Below are positions 34,337-46,329 of a stretch of 64,000 nt of DNA, piece after piece. Made by a program: the position numbers and the translations under genes. Source of the DNA: Terebella lapidaria (lineage: Eukaryota; Annelida; Polychaeta; Terebellida; Terebellidae); assembly GCA_949152475.1 (NCBI GenBank), contig OX424564.1:7812001-7876000 (forward strand). Reading direction: 5' to 3'. Within the stretch, counting starts at the first letter, position 1; every line of letters begins with the position of its first letter. Under the pieces are notes generated by a model. That model saw nothing but the letters and a program-made list of their open reading frames with translations. It did no database searches and was not told where the DNA came from.

Positions 34337-37300
34337 ATGACGGAAGAGACTTGCAGAACACCGCCCACCGCCCCTCAGCAGCACTGTGTGAATTTGAAAT
34401 TCAAGCTATTAACAACAATACATATCGCCAAACATCGTATACAACACCTCAATATAGAGACACACGAGCATACGTTCGAAAAATCGAATAAGACGTGAAA
34501 TAGGTATAATGCATCCAAAATTAAGAAGTAGCTTAGATAATAAGTCAATGTTGAGTCTTGATTTCATTCGACGTGGTATTATTAAAAAATCACAGTTCAT
34601 CAATAGTCTTATTATTGATATTACATCAGCCACAGCACAGATCACTTTGTGAAAAAACTGATATGAACAATACAAAATGAGAGTTGATGTCGTGGTTGAG
34701 ACATATTTGTAAAATCACACATTGAAGTCATGGTTGATTGTAGTAAATTGTCCGGGGATAATACCAGAAGCATAGGCTCCGGAATTTTTCACATATTGCT
34801 TATAATACATAAGTAATACAATGATGATGTTACCTACATTCGAGGGAGAGTACTAGAGCTCTACTGCATAGAAATAGCGTCCACTGGACATTGACTGGTG
34901 TGATCGACTAATTTCTTCTATTTTAAGACTAGGAAACAACTTTTTATGGGAAGGGAAATCCTGTGATCAAAATTGAGTGACCCTGGAGGAGAGACTACTC
35001 TAGCTGTCACGTGTATAATAACATCCTTCCATCCATCTTCATCTGGCGAATTACATGCAATTTCTTTCTGTCAAGGTCAGCTTTCGATATATCACATCTC
35101 TGTTGACGCCCGTCATGTCTAGCTGTCTGTACCGTAATATGTTTCCAAGCCTATCAAGAATTTAGGGATAGTCTATCTAGCGATAGGTTAGATATTTAAT
35201 TATAAAAAAATAAGTATCAACAACACATGCGAAATAAGTCAGTCCATTCTGCAAACACTATATTATAGATGGGACAAATTATAATTGCATGAACATGAAT
35301 AAACATTATTTCACATAACAGCCTGCTTATACTTGTTATTAACAGACCTAACAAAATCCTTTTTCTGCGTACCATGTAGTTGTTAGTTGTTTCTTTCAAA
35401 CTCAGTATGCATTGCCCTTGTTATGATTCTTTGAACTGTGTGGACGTACAGAATAACGTGAGCAACATGATCCAACGATACTTTCAACTTGAATACACAC
35501 AATGGGAATATCTGGGCATTCGCATTTCTCTGCGATTAGACAGTGTTGATCTGGTGTTATTTCCAGAATGTGCGATTGCTTTTCATCCCAGAGAGCGATA
35601 ACAATGCATCGTTTTCGCTATTTCTAGAATTAGTATGGTAGGCTTCAGAAAAAAGAACTCCTATACTCAAGTTAGGACTATGGTCGTACTATCACAATGT
35701 CGCAGGGGATTTGCAATGAGGAGAGAAGAACTTCTGGTAAGGGACTTCTGTGTATCAGTATTGTCACAATGGTATTCTTGCCAATTCTTTGTGTGAAGTT
35801 CCCTTGTGCATCTTCACTGTTCTACTGAATTGTTTGTACATCTTTGCACATCGTTGCAGCTCATTTCCGTTGCAGTTCGTTTGTTGTTCGTTATGTGCCT
35901 AGTTATGTGCATATCAGACTTGAGCGAATAAGAGTAAATTATACAGCACGGTGGTGGTGCAATATTTTTTTTTAATTGGAGGCTAATTGGAATGAAACGA
36001 ATAAATACCGAACATTTCACAGATGAAATTCGTTGATACCAAATATGTTCCATATATATCATGCATTTGAAATATGCAGATTCATATTGAGCTGCATGTG
36101 TGTAGACAGAATGGTAAATGGTTAGTGCTAGACGATTATATGATATGATCATCGTGCTATTGTTACACACAAATATACCATATTAGAAGATATTATATGT
36201 GATGGCGTGTTTAGAGTGTCCTGAGATTTATAATACCAGGTTAACACTATGTTTGTAGTCCATTACATCTGTAACACAGTAGTGTAAACTCATGATGTTA
36301 CCAATTTGTATTGTTGAGAATTGATCAGTTTTGCCCGGCACGTCTTGACCCTAATCACGGGCAGCATAATGCAACCTAATCTCGGATGGTTAATTAAATT
36401 ACCCATTTCCTTTCACTGACGAATTTTCATACTATGTTAATGAGCTTCAATTTTGAATGCGAAGGAGCTCAATATTATGTATAAGTATGAGAGAAAATTG
36501 TCTCACCTGACGCCATGGGTTTCATAACCGACTCTAATACTGCATCATCTTGGTCAATTAGCCAAATGAGGTCATGTTTTGTGAGTCCACTTTGAATTCA
36601 GAACCACAGACAAATACACCTTGGCAAATGTATTATGATAAATGTATAATGCACATTATTGTGTATTGGTTATAATCGAATATAATCAATAACTGCTGGG
36701 GACCACAGTTTAGCACGTTTAGCATGTTTAATAGGAAAAATATTTTAAAAAAATATTGACTGGTTTCGAAGGCAGCTGCTTTAAATGATCCACATAGACC
36801 TTCAAACTCTGCCCGATTGTTAGTGGACTTGTGTGTCTACCCAGAATTAAACATCCAATTTGGTGGTTTTGTGGAAAGCTTGTGAATTGTCTGTTGTATA
36901 ATTGACAAGGTGTACAATCCACCTTTCCTGCAATTAGTCCTGCAATTAGACCACTTTGTGGTTGGAATATTCAATTGAGAAGCACCACAAAGCTCTGTTG
37001 TCCTGGTGATGCCATTCCCTGCATAATCCACGCTGGTGTAACTTTAGTGTGCATCTAACTTTTCTTGTTAATTACAAAGCGAGTTTTGGTCCGCATCTGT
37101 GATCTCGTGTTTGCTTTGAATTGGAAACCAGGAAGCAAACCACACAAATATAATGTGTTAATTACATGATGCGAATGCAATCACCAGGTTTACCTAATGC
37201 TATGATCCTAGGATTTAAACACTTGAGAAATGCATTATAGCAGGGCATAGTTTATCAATTCAACCTTTTTCGAATCAGTTTTATCGTGAGGTGATTGTCT

Positions 37301-38600
37301 TGAAAATTGAGGTCGATACATAAAAATATCCGAATGTATACTAAATATCACCTGTGATGGCATGTTTATAATGTTCGTGGAATTTATAACATCAATTCAA
37401 TACTGTAGTTCCGACCATCGGTATGTAACTATATTTTACGACTGCTGATATTGAGCATTCATCAATAATCCTCAGAATTACTGGACACATACATTTACCC
37501 AAATTAACTCAAAAACCTAACAACGTTGTCTGGTTGGCAGTCGATTCTTCTGTCTACTGTGAAGTTAACACTCAACCCGCTTATTTGAGTAACAGTTCTT
37601 AGAACGCCTGCTGGTTAATAGATGAGGTCTACCTACTGGGCTCCTGGATATCCTGATGGGTTGTCATTTGACTGGAGAAAAATAAGTACTCAATGACTAC
37701 AGGAAAAGGCTGTACGAAGTAGTATTAGGCATGATGCGACATTGTTGTGTTTGAATATAAAACAAACACGCATATATTTTGCCTGCTTGAATATTGCATG
37801 AAAGTGCATGATATTGTTTGAGATTATCATGGAACATTAATGAGCAAATGGTATTTTGCTCCGTTCGGAATCGATGTTCGATGTTGGTTAGAATCTCAGC
37901 AATATCATATCATTGTTATAACGAATTCTTCGACAAATATCTTGACACAATATATCGAACCTGCCACCAAAATAGGGTTACCTGGACAATATCTCAGTTG
38001 ACATGACAGTAACGAAACTGGATTAGAGAGCCGCTGTTGTGATATATGTAAGTAAAGGATCAATACAGCAGCGACAAGGTGTATTGTGAAAGATATTTCA
38101 CTGGGCCGTTTGACTTCACTCGTAATGTTGTTACTTTTAGAGGGCGGTGTTTTCCATGTTACCCTAATGTGGCCTTGATCTCGACTCACAGACGCCATCA
38201 CACGATAAGCATTGTCTTCATGCAACCGAGAATGTATATGCCCATTTTCCTTCACTGAAGCAGAAATAGCAGACGGATTTGAGTTACCCATAGTGGCCGC
38301 GTAATATTAATACATAAATAAGACTAGCAATCCTGAAATGTTCATATCCTAGAATATTGAAACTGTTAAAACACCACAAAGCTCAGTTTCCCCAGTGATG
38401 TCATTCCCTCAATGATCCACCCTAGTGTAGCTCTGTTGTACATCTATATTTTCTAGTCAATTGTAAACCAAGCTCTGGTTAGCATCACTGATTGCGTCTT
38501 CCTAAACCAGGGAGCGCAATACACAAATAGATTATGGTAATTGCGTGATGTAAATGCAATATGAAAATCTACATAACGTTAAGGTCCTAGGATTTGAACG
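34337..38600. repeat. Non-coding duplicated DNA: blocks R5, R1, R2, R3, R4, R3
   Basis: The blocks occur in the order R5 34.97, R1 35.48, R2 36.0, R3 36.98, R4 37.77, R3 38.37 kb. They are collinear with 55.79-62.09 kb apart from two transposons there. No ORF is preserved between the copies. Confidence 0.8.
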
Positions 38601-39940
38601 CTCGAGAAAAAAATATAATCAGGGCATAGTTTATTAATTCGATTGTTGTTCAATCTACTATATTCCATTCTTCCTTTAGGCATGTTGAAGAATACGCATT
38701 TTCGTTTGTACACTTATTAAAAGCATCTACTTTCCAAAATGAAGATGTGTGACCAAAATAATTGTGGTGTTTATAAGTTACATGTTTGAGGTACACCTCC
38801 TAATATCCTAAGAAACTGATAGACACCTCCAGAATAATTTTCGTTTGAAATAGATGGAACTCCAATTGAGTGGACTCCTGGTATTGTATATTGTGGGCAA
38901 TGTGCATTAGTGTTTGTAATACGCTCGTAAAATAGGCCTATATAAAAAGTACACTAAATCCTATATATTTTTTCGTCTTTTCGGTATCAACAATGCGTTG
39001 TATTGTATCAATGAGGAATTAGTTCATGACGGAAAATTGTCTGTTGTCTATAATAAAAGTTTGAGTGAAATTTTAACATGATGCAATATCAGTTGCTGCC
39101 TAACAACGTGCTAACTATTGTCTAGTGTGATTATGAAGAAAAAGATAAACGCAAGTTCACTACTGTTGAATAGATCTACATGGGTGACAATTGTCGAGTA
39201 AGGTAGCGATCAGGTGTTGATGCTTGTGGTTTCGATGTGTTACTGATTTCTAAAATGTGATATACTGAAGAAACATATATAGATACAGAGTCCGTTCTGA
39301 GTGCTCTAGACGCCAAAATAAAAGTCATACAGTTACTGATTTTTAGTTTCACAAACAATTATTTCAGTGACGGATTTTACCAAACTTCAGACTTTTATCA
39401 TATTTATAATAGATATTTTCAAAATATCACCTGACCGCATGGTAATGTTGACAAAGACCACCAGTGTCTACTTCGTTCAGTATAATGTGCAGTGAAAAAA
39501 GTGTATGGTTTACTACACAACCACGATTACGATAACAATACAATCCATTCAGGATCGTCCCATTTTCTTTTTCTGGCGAATTTATACTATTACCAAAATG
39601 AAGCAAAATTGATTTGTGACTTTAAACACAGAAAAACAAATATTGTAAACCCTATTTCTGTCAACGCTGTTGATGGTATAAGTCTTTTTGATATTGTATG
39701 ATTTTCTACAGAACATATACTAGTAGCATGAAATGAATCCTGGACAAAAGTTAATTACACATTATCACATGGAATGTCTTCCATCTGAAAAGGGTAAATG
39801 TGTAGCTTGCTGACCATGTTTACATTTGATAATATCAAGATTACCATTATCAGACATGTCTTATCAAATATATATGGATGTCCGATACAATAGCAACAAC
39901 ATCGCAAGCAACTGCTCCTACATCTGTTTGCTATCTCCGA
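38601..39940. other. Non-coding stretch
   Basis: 38695-38780 shares TTAAAAGCATCTACT and ATG(T/A)GTGAC(C/T)AAAA with 25962-26010. No gene-like frame was found. Confidence 0.45.
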
Positions 39941-40450
39941 TTACTTGCAATGGAATATGTCAGTCTAACATTCAGCATCTGTGAAAGCCGGCAATGCTAC
40001 TTGCCACAGATGTAGTGGCACATGTATGACTGCCCTAGTCATTGATATCTCGCTATTGCCCGAGTGGTGGTCCCTTCACTATGGATGTGAGAAGCGCTGC
40101 CCCTTCAGGCCGATGGACAATTGACTGCAGCTAACAAGGGCCACAATCGAGCCACAAGTCCCTCTCACATGGTCATGCTTGTCCTTGGTGTCAGGCCAGA
40201 ATCCGCTGCCATTTGCGCTACAGCTAGCTGCTAGAGCGTGTCTCAGCAAAGTGTTTTTGCTTCGTGGCTGACAGTGGGATCTTTATTGTCACTGATGCAA
40301 AATGAAATTACGCGGTGCTGTAAGAGGATAGCACACCCATTTCCAAAGATGATATTTCCAAGGATAATTGCTGATATTGCTAATTTCGTGTGGTTGATCT
40401 TTATTATGTTCGCTGGTGGATCTATGTGAACTGTCACCTCGGGATATGCT

Positions 40451-41440
40451 ATGATTTGGGATTTCATTACATTTGCTATGGGTATGTTTTTTTGTAGATA
40501 ATAGCCTGTGTATATCACATCTAATCCTTCGAAATTGATTGTAAGTTATTGTAATGCTGTTTTTCATTGTGTTATATGCACATGTTATCAGATGTCGAAT
40601 GGCGCTAGCTTCAGTATGAAACATACATTTTTGAAATGGCTAAATTGTCATGAACACGTCATATGTAAAGCCTTGTAAATACCAAAGTTTATGGTGTAAT
40701 GCTATTATTATTTCATATAATAATAAATTGTTTCAATGAGAGAATGACAACGTGGCCGTGGTTTACTTCAAAGGAGAAGATGATATTTAGATGAATTATT
40801 ATTGGTATTGTATATTGTTTGCTGCTTTCAGGGTTGATCCTTACCCTTGTCACGGAGATGACATGTCTGGAGTGCTGGCAGTGTGTCGCTGATGACTGTC
40901 ACCTCGACCCCATGTACAACTACAAAGCCTCCCGCGTCACCTGTGAACCAGGCATGGTCTGTCAGGTATATTTTCTGATTTGAACAAGGCAAATGTGTTT
41001 GAATCTATGAAGTGATTGTGTAGGAGAGTTCTAATTTAATTTGTAATTTCATTAAATACACGACTGTTGAACACCGACCACCTTGCATTTGTTGTGAAGT
41101 CACTTTATAAGACTGCAATGGCTGGCTGTCAATTCACTACGTTGCTGTTTTGTTATCAATGTTACTGTGAGCACACATGCATTATTTCCAGAAAGTTGAG
41201 TATCGAGGACGAGATCTCTGGTCGGGTGTTGAATATGTATCAACCATCAGGAGCTGCTCAAGTGGGAAATGTGTTCCACGAAACGACAACTGTACTGAAA
41301 AAAGACTTTCGAATCCAGGCTGTATGGTGCGACACTGTTGCCAAAATAGACTTTGTAATACAACTGGCAGCAAAGCTGCATTACCACATGTGGCGTTATG
41401 GACAACTGAATTTTGTATATTATATTCTTTACTCTCATAA
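40451..41440 (+). CDS. LU (Ly6/uPAR three-finger) domain protein, copy C, intact
   Basis: Three exons: 40451-40481 (ATG, phase 1, donor GTATGT), 40832-40965 (acceptor TTTCAG, donor GTATAT, phase 0) and 41192-41440 (acceptor TTTCCAG, TAA stop), together 137 residues. Residues 1-21 form a signal peptide split by intron 1. The LU domain starts CLECWQC (22-28) and ends HCCQNRLCN (103-111), the usual CCxxxxCN-type finish; about 13 cysteines lie between 22 and 110. The last 26 residues are weakly hydrophobic, as in a GPI signal, so a membrane-anchored or secreted product is likely. LU proteins bind receptors or other partners outside the cell; the ligand here is unknown. AATAAA lies 91 bp past the stop. 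It is the only copy of five with every element intact. Confidence 0.85.
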
Positions 41441-41530
41441 TGATTGCTATAATATGTAAAAGTGAATGTAAAGGTATTAACATTGAAGGTGTGTATTTTG
41501 TATACTTGTACGATTGCTTACCAGACACAA

Positions 41531-41536
41531 AATAAA
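41531..41536 (+). terminator. Poly(A) signal of LU copy C
   Basis: AATAAA, 91 bp after the stop codon. The corresponding bases in copy B are changed (AAACGAA). Confidence 0.6.
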
Positions 41537-41599
41537 GATTTTAACAGTACTGATGTTTTTATAATAAATAAAATATCACTACTGATAGCTTTTGTTTAA

Positions 41600-42660
41600 A
41601 ATTTTAAAATTCAATCATATGTTTGACAATAAAATGTACCCATGCTAGTAATCTAAATGACCCTTCATGTTGAAATGCGAAATTCCAACTGTTGTTTGAG
41701 CCCCTTTCCCAAAAGCACCCTTTTTGGGACATCTTTCGTAAGATCACAGTGATTGAGATGGTATCAGGAGTAGTGTGATTGACTGGCCTCTCACTGATTT
41801 TGTCACTGTGGAGTGTTGTTTTTGGTGGAAATGTTTCAAAAGGCAGTGTAAAACATCAATGTTACTTTCCGAGACAGTTTGTTAGAGATGGATCAATACA
41901 TCCGTTCTAAAAGTAAAACATATAGGTGTAAACTCACATATTTCCTAAATCACAATTTTGGCAACTGCTGATTTATTGCTGTGTTTGTTGGTGAATAATC
42001 TCGACATTGAAATTGAGGAAACTGTATGTAAATTAGGGTTGCCACATATGAAGGAAGAGTGTACAATGGTGGAGTGGAATATGAATACAAGTACTTTCCA
42101 CTAAGAGAATGTACAAAATATATTATATTGTACTCGAAGCACTATTCAGAAAAAAAAACAAGCTAAATTTTCCGCATGCATGCTACTGGCTTGGTAAACA
42201 AGTCATTTACCAACCATTATATGCCCAGCATCTTTTTTCAAACGTTATCTTCTACACATGACAGAGGGCGCTCTGGATAATTGTGTGACACAGAGTAATT
42301 CAATGATGATATTTATCGGGGAACAGTGAGAACAAGGAACTGAACAACGAACTGCCTGGGCTTTGCTGCCATTCATACATGACACACACGATAAAAGTGT
42401 CAACCAGACATTGACTGATGTCTTTTATTTTAAGTCTAGCAGACAAATCGTTATGGAAGGGAAAGAACTGTAATAAAAACTAAGTGACCCAGGTGGGAGA
42501 TGACTCAATTAAAGCTTTCACGAGTACATAGCCTGCTCCGGTCCATCTTCATCTAGCGAATTACGATGTAATTTCTTTCCCTCTCAATCTTCGATATATC
42601 ATGTTTCTGCAGAGAGCCTATCATATGTAGCTTTCCTTAAAGCAGCATGTTTCCAAGATT
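41600..42660. repeat. Duplicated 3' flank of LU copy C, with block R5
   Basis: 41935-42070 matches 34230-34350 and 55695-55810 (AACTGCTGATTT, GAACAATCTC type sequence). R5 is at 42480-42660. Confidence 0.65.
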
Positions 42661-42661
42661 A

Positions 42662-43553
42662 TTTAAAGTCTAAGTATGGTCTAAAAATGACTTAAAGTCT
42701 AAGTCATTTTTAACACACGAAAGAGGACATCGCGCTGATCATTGTGGTTTTTACGGCATGTCATTATCATAATTAGTTCCAAAGTTATGAGGATTTATAT
42801 TACATTTTAAAACCCGAAATCGATATCTAATTAAGTATTATAATGAGTATTCATGACGTCACAACGGGAACACCTGTTGATTAGCTACATGAAAGTCTTG
42901 AAATCAAATCTTTGATTAAAGATATCAGTTTAATTCAATATCTTCAATGTTCAACATGATGTATAAGCAGTATTTAGTTATCTTAATTGATTACCATGGT
43001 AACTATTCTTTTGATAAAGCCCATAGCAACCATGGTTGCTAGGGGCCTGTATGCCATTAATATTCTATTATGTGGCCCAAGCAAGTAAGAATATCAATTA
43101 TCTTCATTTATTTATCTCATACAAAGCTTTTCAAAACCAATTTTGCTTTTAGGCTGCGAGTTACGCTCTTAGTAACCATGGTTGCTAGGGGCAGTATCAA
43201 AGGAATGGTTGCTATGCTGGTGTACGACTCTACATAATCATGGTATAAATGTATATAGCTACATCTTCCAATAATATACATTTGTGATATCATGCAAATC
43301 AACGTCAGAATGACACTCTGAGTCACTAATTAAAATCAATATCCCGGTGTGACGTCATGAATACTAATTATAATAGCTAATGAGGCAAAATATCACAGTG
43401 AAAATATGGCCTAATTTGCCCACAAAAAGTTGAATAATTCGATAACTAATCAAGATAAATCAATTTTGTAAAAACCAATGTGTTTATCCCAATGTGTTCT
43501 TCAAAATAAAATATAAAATTCGAACATCTATTTTGACTTTACTTAGGCTTTAA
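42662..43553. mobile_element. Long-TIR MITE (~890 bp) inside block R5
   Basis: The ends TTTAAAGTCTAAGTATGGTC and complement TTAAAGCCTAAGTAAAGTC are inverted. A second inverted pair, GTATTCATGACGTCAC (left about 42847, right about 43353), lies 190 bp inside. The centre repeats AACCATGGTTGCTAGGGGC twice. It interrupts R5 at a point that is continuous in the copies at 35.16, 46.91 and 56.41 kb. Confidence 0.65.
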
Positions 43554-45840
43554 GAACCTAGCTGTGATTCCTGAAGTTCATTTTATGATAATAGTTAATC
43601 ATAAGAATATTATAGATATCGCCGATGCAAACAAAAGACGTCACTCAGTAGCCTTTTGGTTTGTGGTTAGGTGCTTATGTTCTTTTCATAATTATATCTA
43701 TTCCATGGAGTTTTCTTCCGAGTTGTAAATGATTTTCATCGGTCTTTGAGCAGTTGTATCCAAATTCCATCAGGCGTACAGTTTAAAACAACTATATTTC
43801 ACACATTGTTTGCCCCTCTTTGGATCAACTATTTTGCCGGGCTTTGTTTCTATTCCAATATGTTGTGTTGCGTTTAATTGCTGTACCTGGCTGGAGGTTT
43901 TTCCGTGCTCATGGAATACATGCGATGAATACTGACGAGTAATCAGGTTGAGCCATCAAAATCCACAATCCATGAACGCTTTCAGCGAAAGTTGGCTACT
44001 GAAACATAGAATGTGATACCTGTATGATGTTGCTGTTGAAAAAAACTCATACATAGTCATAGTATACCATGTAAGATATGCTGCTCGCTTGCATGTACAC
44101 GAATTTACTCAAGTGCACGAATGCATGAAACATTGATCAATAAGTGCAAACTTATGTGTAAGCTCGCTCTGCCGTAAGTAAAAACATTCAAATGGATCTT
44201 GTTTATTTATGTATGTTGAGAAAGGGTCTGTCTCTTTCAACAAATGATATATCTAACACAATTACAGGAAGTGTATTCTACTCATGGCGCTCCGTGATGT
44301 AATTTGCCGTCTGCACATATTTTCTCATTTTTCATGTCTGTTTTTTGTGTGTGGGGTCATGTTGTGAATTAAATCCTGGTCGGAACTCATTTCAGGTTCA
44401 AAAGGATTCTATATTGACCTGATGCAAACTACTCACACAAATCACTTGAGAAGGTCTGTGAAAACCTTTCACCAGACGACTCGAATGACCGTTACTCAAG
44501 TTGATTTGCTCAAATGATCTGTGCAGCTCTACTAGTATATTGTAACCGAAGGCGAGGCGCGGGTTAGTGTGGGGTGTATTAACTATGAAGTAACTCGCTG
44601 CTGAATCCAATGTGCTACAATACTTACAGTTTGTACACCGACATGTTCTTTCTCTTACACTTTTTTCAATTAATTTGCTAATCATGAACTAGTCAAGAGT
44701 AACATCGACATTTCACATGATAATCACCACAGAATCAGAACTTCTTTTGCATAATCTCTACAGGGCTGGTAAGATGTTCGTAGTATTGTGCATTTAATCA
44801 TTATCTATAATGAACGTTATTATGTGACATTTAGTATAAGTAATCCGCTCATCGCAAATCCACTCATGCATTCAGCACATTACCTTATTACTTTCCAACA
44901 GATGGACATGGAATTACTTACAGTGTCATGTTCAGGACACTATTTAGTTTCTTGTATCAATTAATCAATTGTGCCAAAGGTTCACGTATATGTACATTTA
45001 TGCAGCACACTTCTATCTTAGCTGCCGACAGAGGAACAGGACATTAACCACAGGGTCGCGTCAGGACAATAACTGGTTCATCATATCACACTGTCCACAT
45101 ATGAAAATGACACCTTGAAGAAATCTGCATCTTCCTTAGGGCAAAAATTAGTTGATGTCGCAGCGCGGCAACATAAATACATGTATGATCATTGCAAAAT
45201 GTGCCACTCTGCATCATCTTGTTAAATTCAATACCCAAACGAACTTTAAACTGTCAAGTTTTGAATGAAGGTATTTTTCAACAAAGCCAGTAATTTCAGT
45301 CCATCGCATCTGTCAGTGTTAGGTTTTAACACTGCCGTGACAGTGTAGGCCTTTGTGGTCTCACTTCACTGTCTGAACCCTTAATGGAATAATATCGACT
45401 GGAGCCAGTCTGGCTGATAAGCCATATTACTGACATTCTCTCAATAGATTTTATTTGATATTTGACAAGGATAAAACTCTAGTGAACTACTTTTATCTAC
45501 TTATCATTTCCACTCTTCTGAATTCCATTAGTAAACGCCAACAAAATGTTCGAAAAAAGCATTAAACGGAATACCCTTAATCAGACAATTTCACATGCCA
45601 AACAAGAACCCAACGAAGTTGTAAAGCAGTGGAAACAGCTGATTCGATGTTGTGTGAACCCCTGCAACTGAACATAACAAAATTGAATAAAAGTAATGAA
45701 GACATCATTTTTTGTCTGCAATACATCAGTGGGATCATCGGAAATCTGCTAATCAAATCATGGACCCTGTCCTGGACATTGTGACAAATATGTGAAAAAT
45801 ATGCTGTGTATTTCTGCATATTTCACCACATACTGACGAT
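43554..45840. other. Non-coding stretch with a duplicated block at 43.75-43.87 kb
   Basis: 43750-43870 is the third copy of the TTTGCCCC/CTGCCCC block (see 29.4 and 57.0 kb). The minus frame at 44685-44398 is unsupported. No genes are seen. Confidence 0.45.
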
Positions 45841-45844
45841 AGAC

Positions 45845-46329
45845 TTTAAAGGGCCACATTCGTGAAAATGAATAATGTCCAAAACGGCTTCCGAATATAC
45901 TAAGAAATCAATATTTACTCTTTTGACGTGACCTGGGTGGTTTGAGGATTTTCTCGCCCAACTGCTCCTTAGTAATCGATATTGGAATACATGCACGTGG
46001 CGTTGTTTACATCCTCATTGCTGATGGATGTGACCTCACAACGTGAGCCATGCACATCCTCATTGCTTATGGATGTGACGTCACAACGTGAGCCATGCCC
46101 AGATTCCACCATACGTACAATTACGTAAATTGCGGGGCAATGCAGTTTTTCTATGGTGTTGATATTCACGTTGTGACGTGATATATGCCAACATAAAATA
46201 TCGCAAGAAACAGACAAATGCCTACTTGCGATAATTTGACAATGACTTTGTCATCGCATGTCTGGCAAACGAACATTCACAGGTTTAGTGTGATGACCAA
46301 GGGGTTTTGCTAGCTTGTGGCCCTTTAAA
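45845..46329. mobile_element. MITE with TTAA-type ends (~480 bp)
   Basis: TTTAAAGGGCCACA at 45845-45858 and its complement TGTGGCCCTTTAAA at 46316-46329. TTAA at both borders suggests a piggyBac-like target duplication with AGGGCCACA tips. There is no ORF of its own. Confidence 0.7.
46009..46098. repeat. 45-bp tandem repeat inside the TTAA MITE (two copies)
   Basis: ACATCCTCATTGCT(G/T)ATGG...GTGAGCCATGC twice, each with a GTGACSTCACAACGTGA palindrome. Confidence 0.9.

Noticed and set aside
35814..36170. 118-codon minus-strand ORF in block R2
   Set aside because: The paralogous copies at 20.6 and 57.2 kb do not preserve the frame.
37905..38291. 128-codon minus-strand ORF in block R4 (also 61472-61792)
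   Set aside because: Part of the frame is shared by two copies, but it is broken in the copies at 22, 30 and 52.8 kb and has no domain. I judged it shared ancestry without coding selection, though this is not certain.
46009..46098. CRISPR-like direct repeats
   Set aside because: Only two contiguous units without spacers, in an animal genome and inside a MITE.
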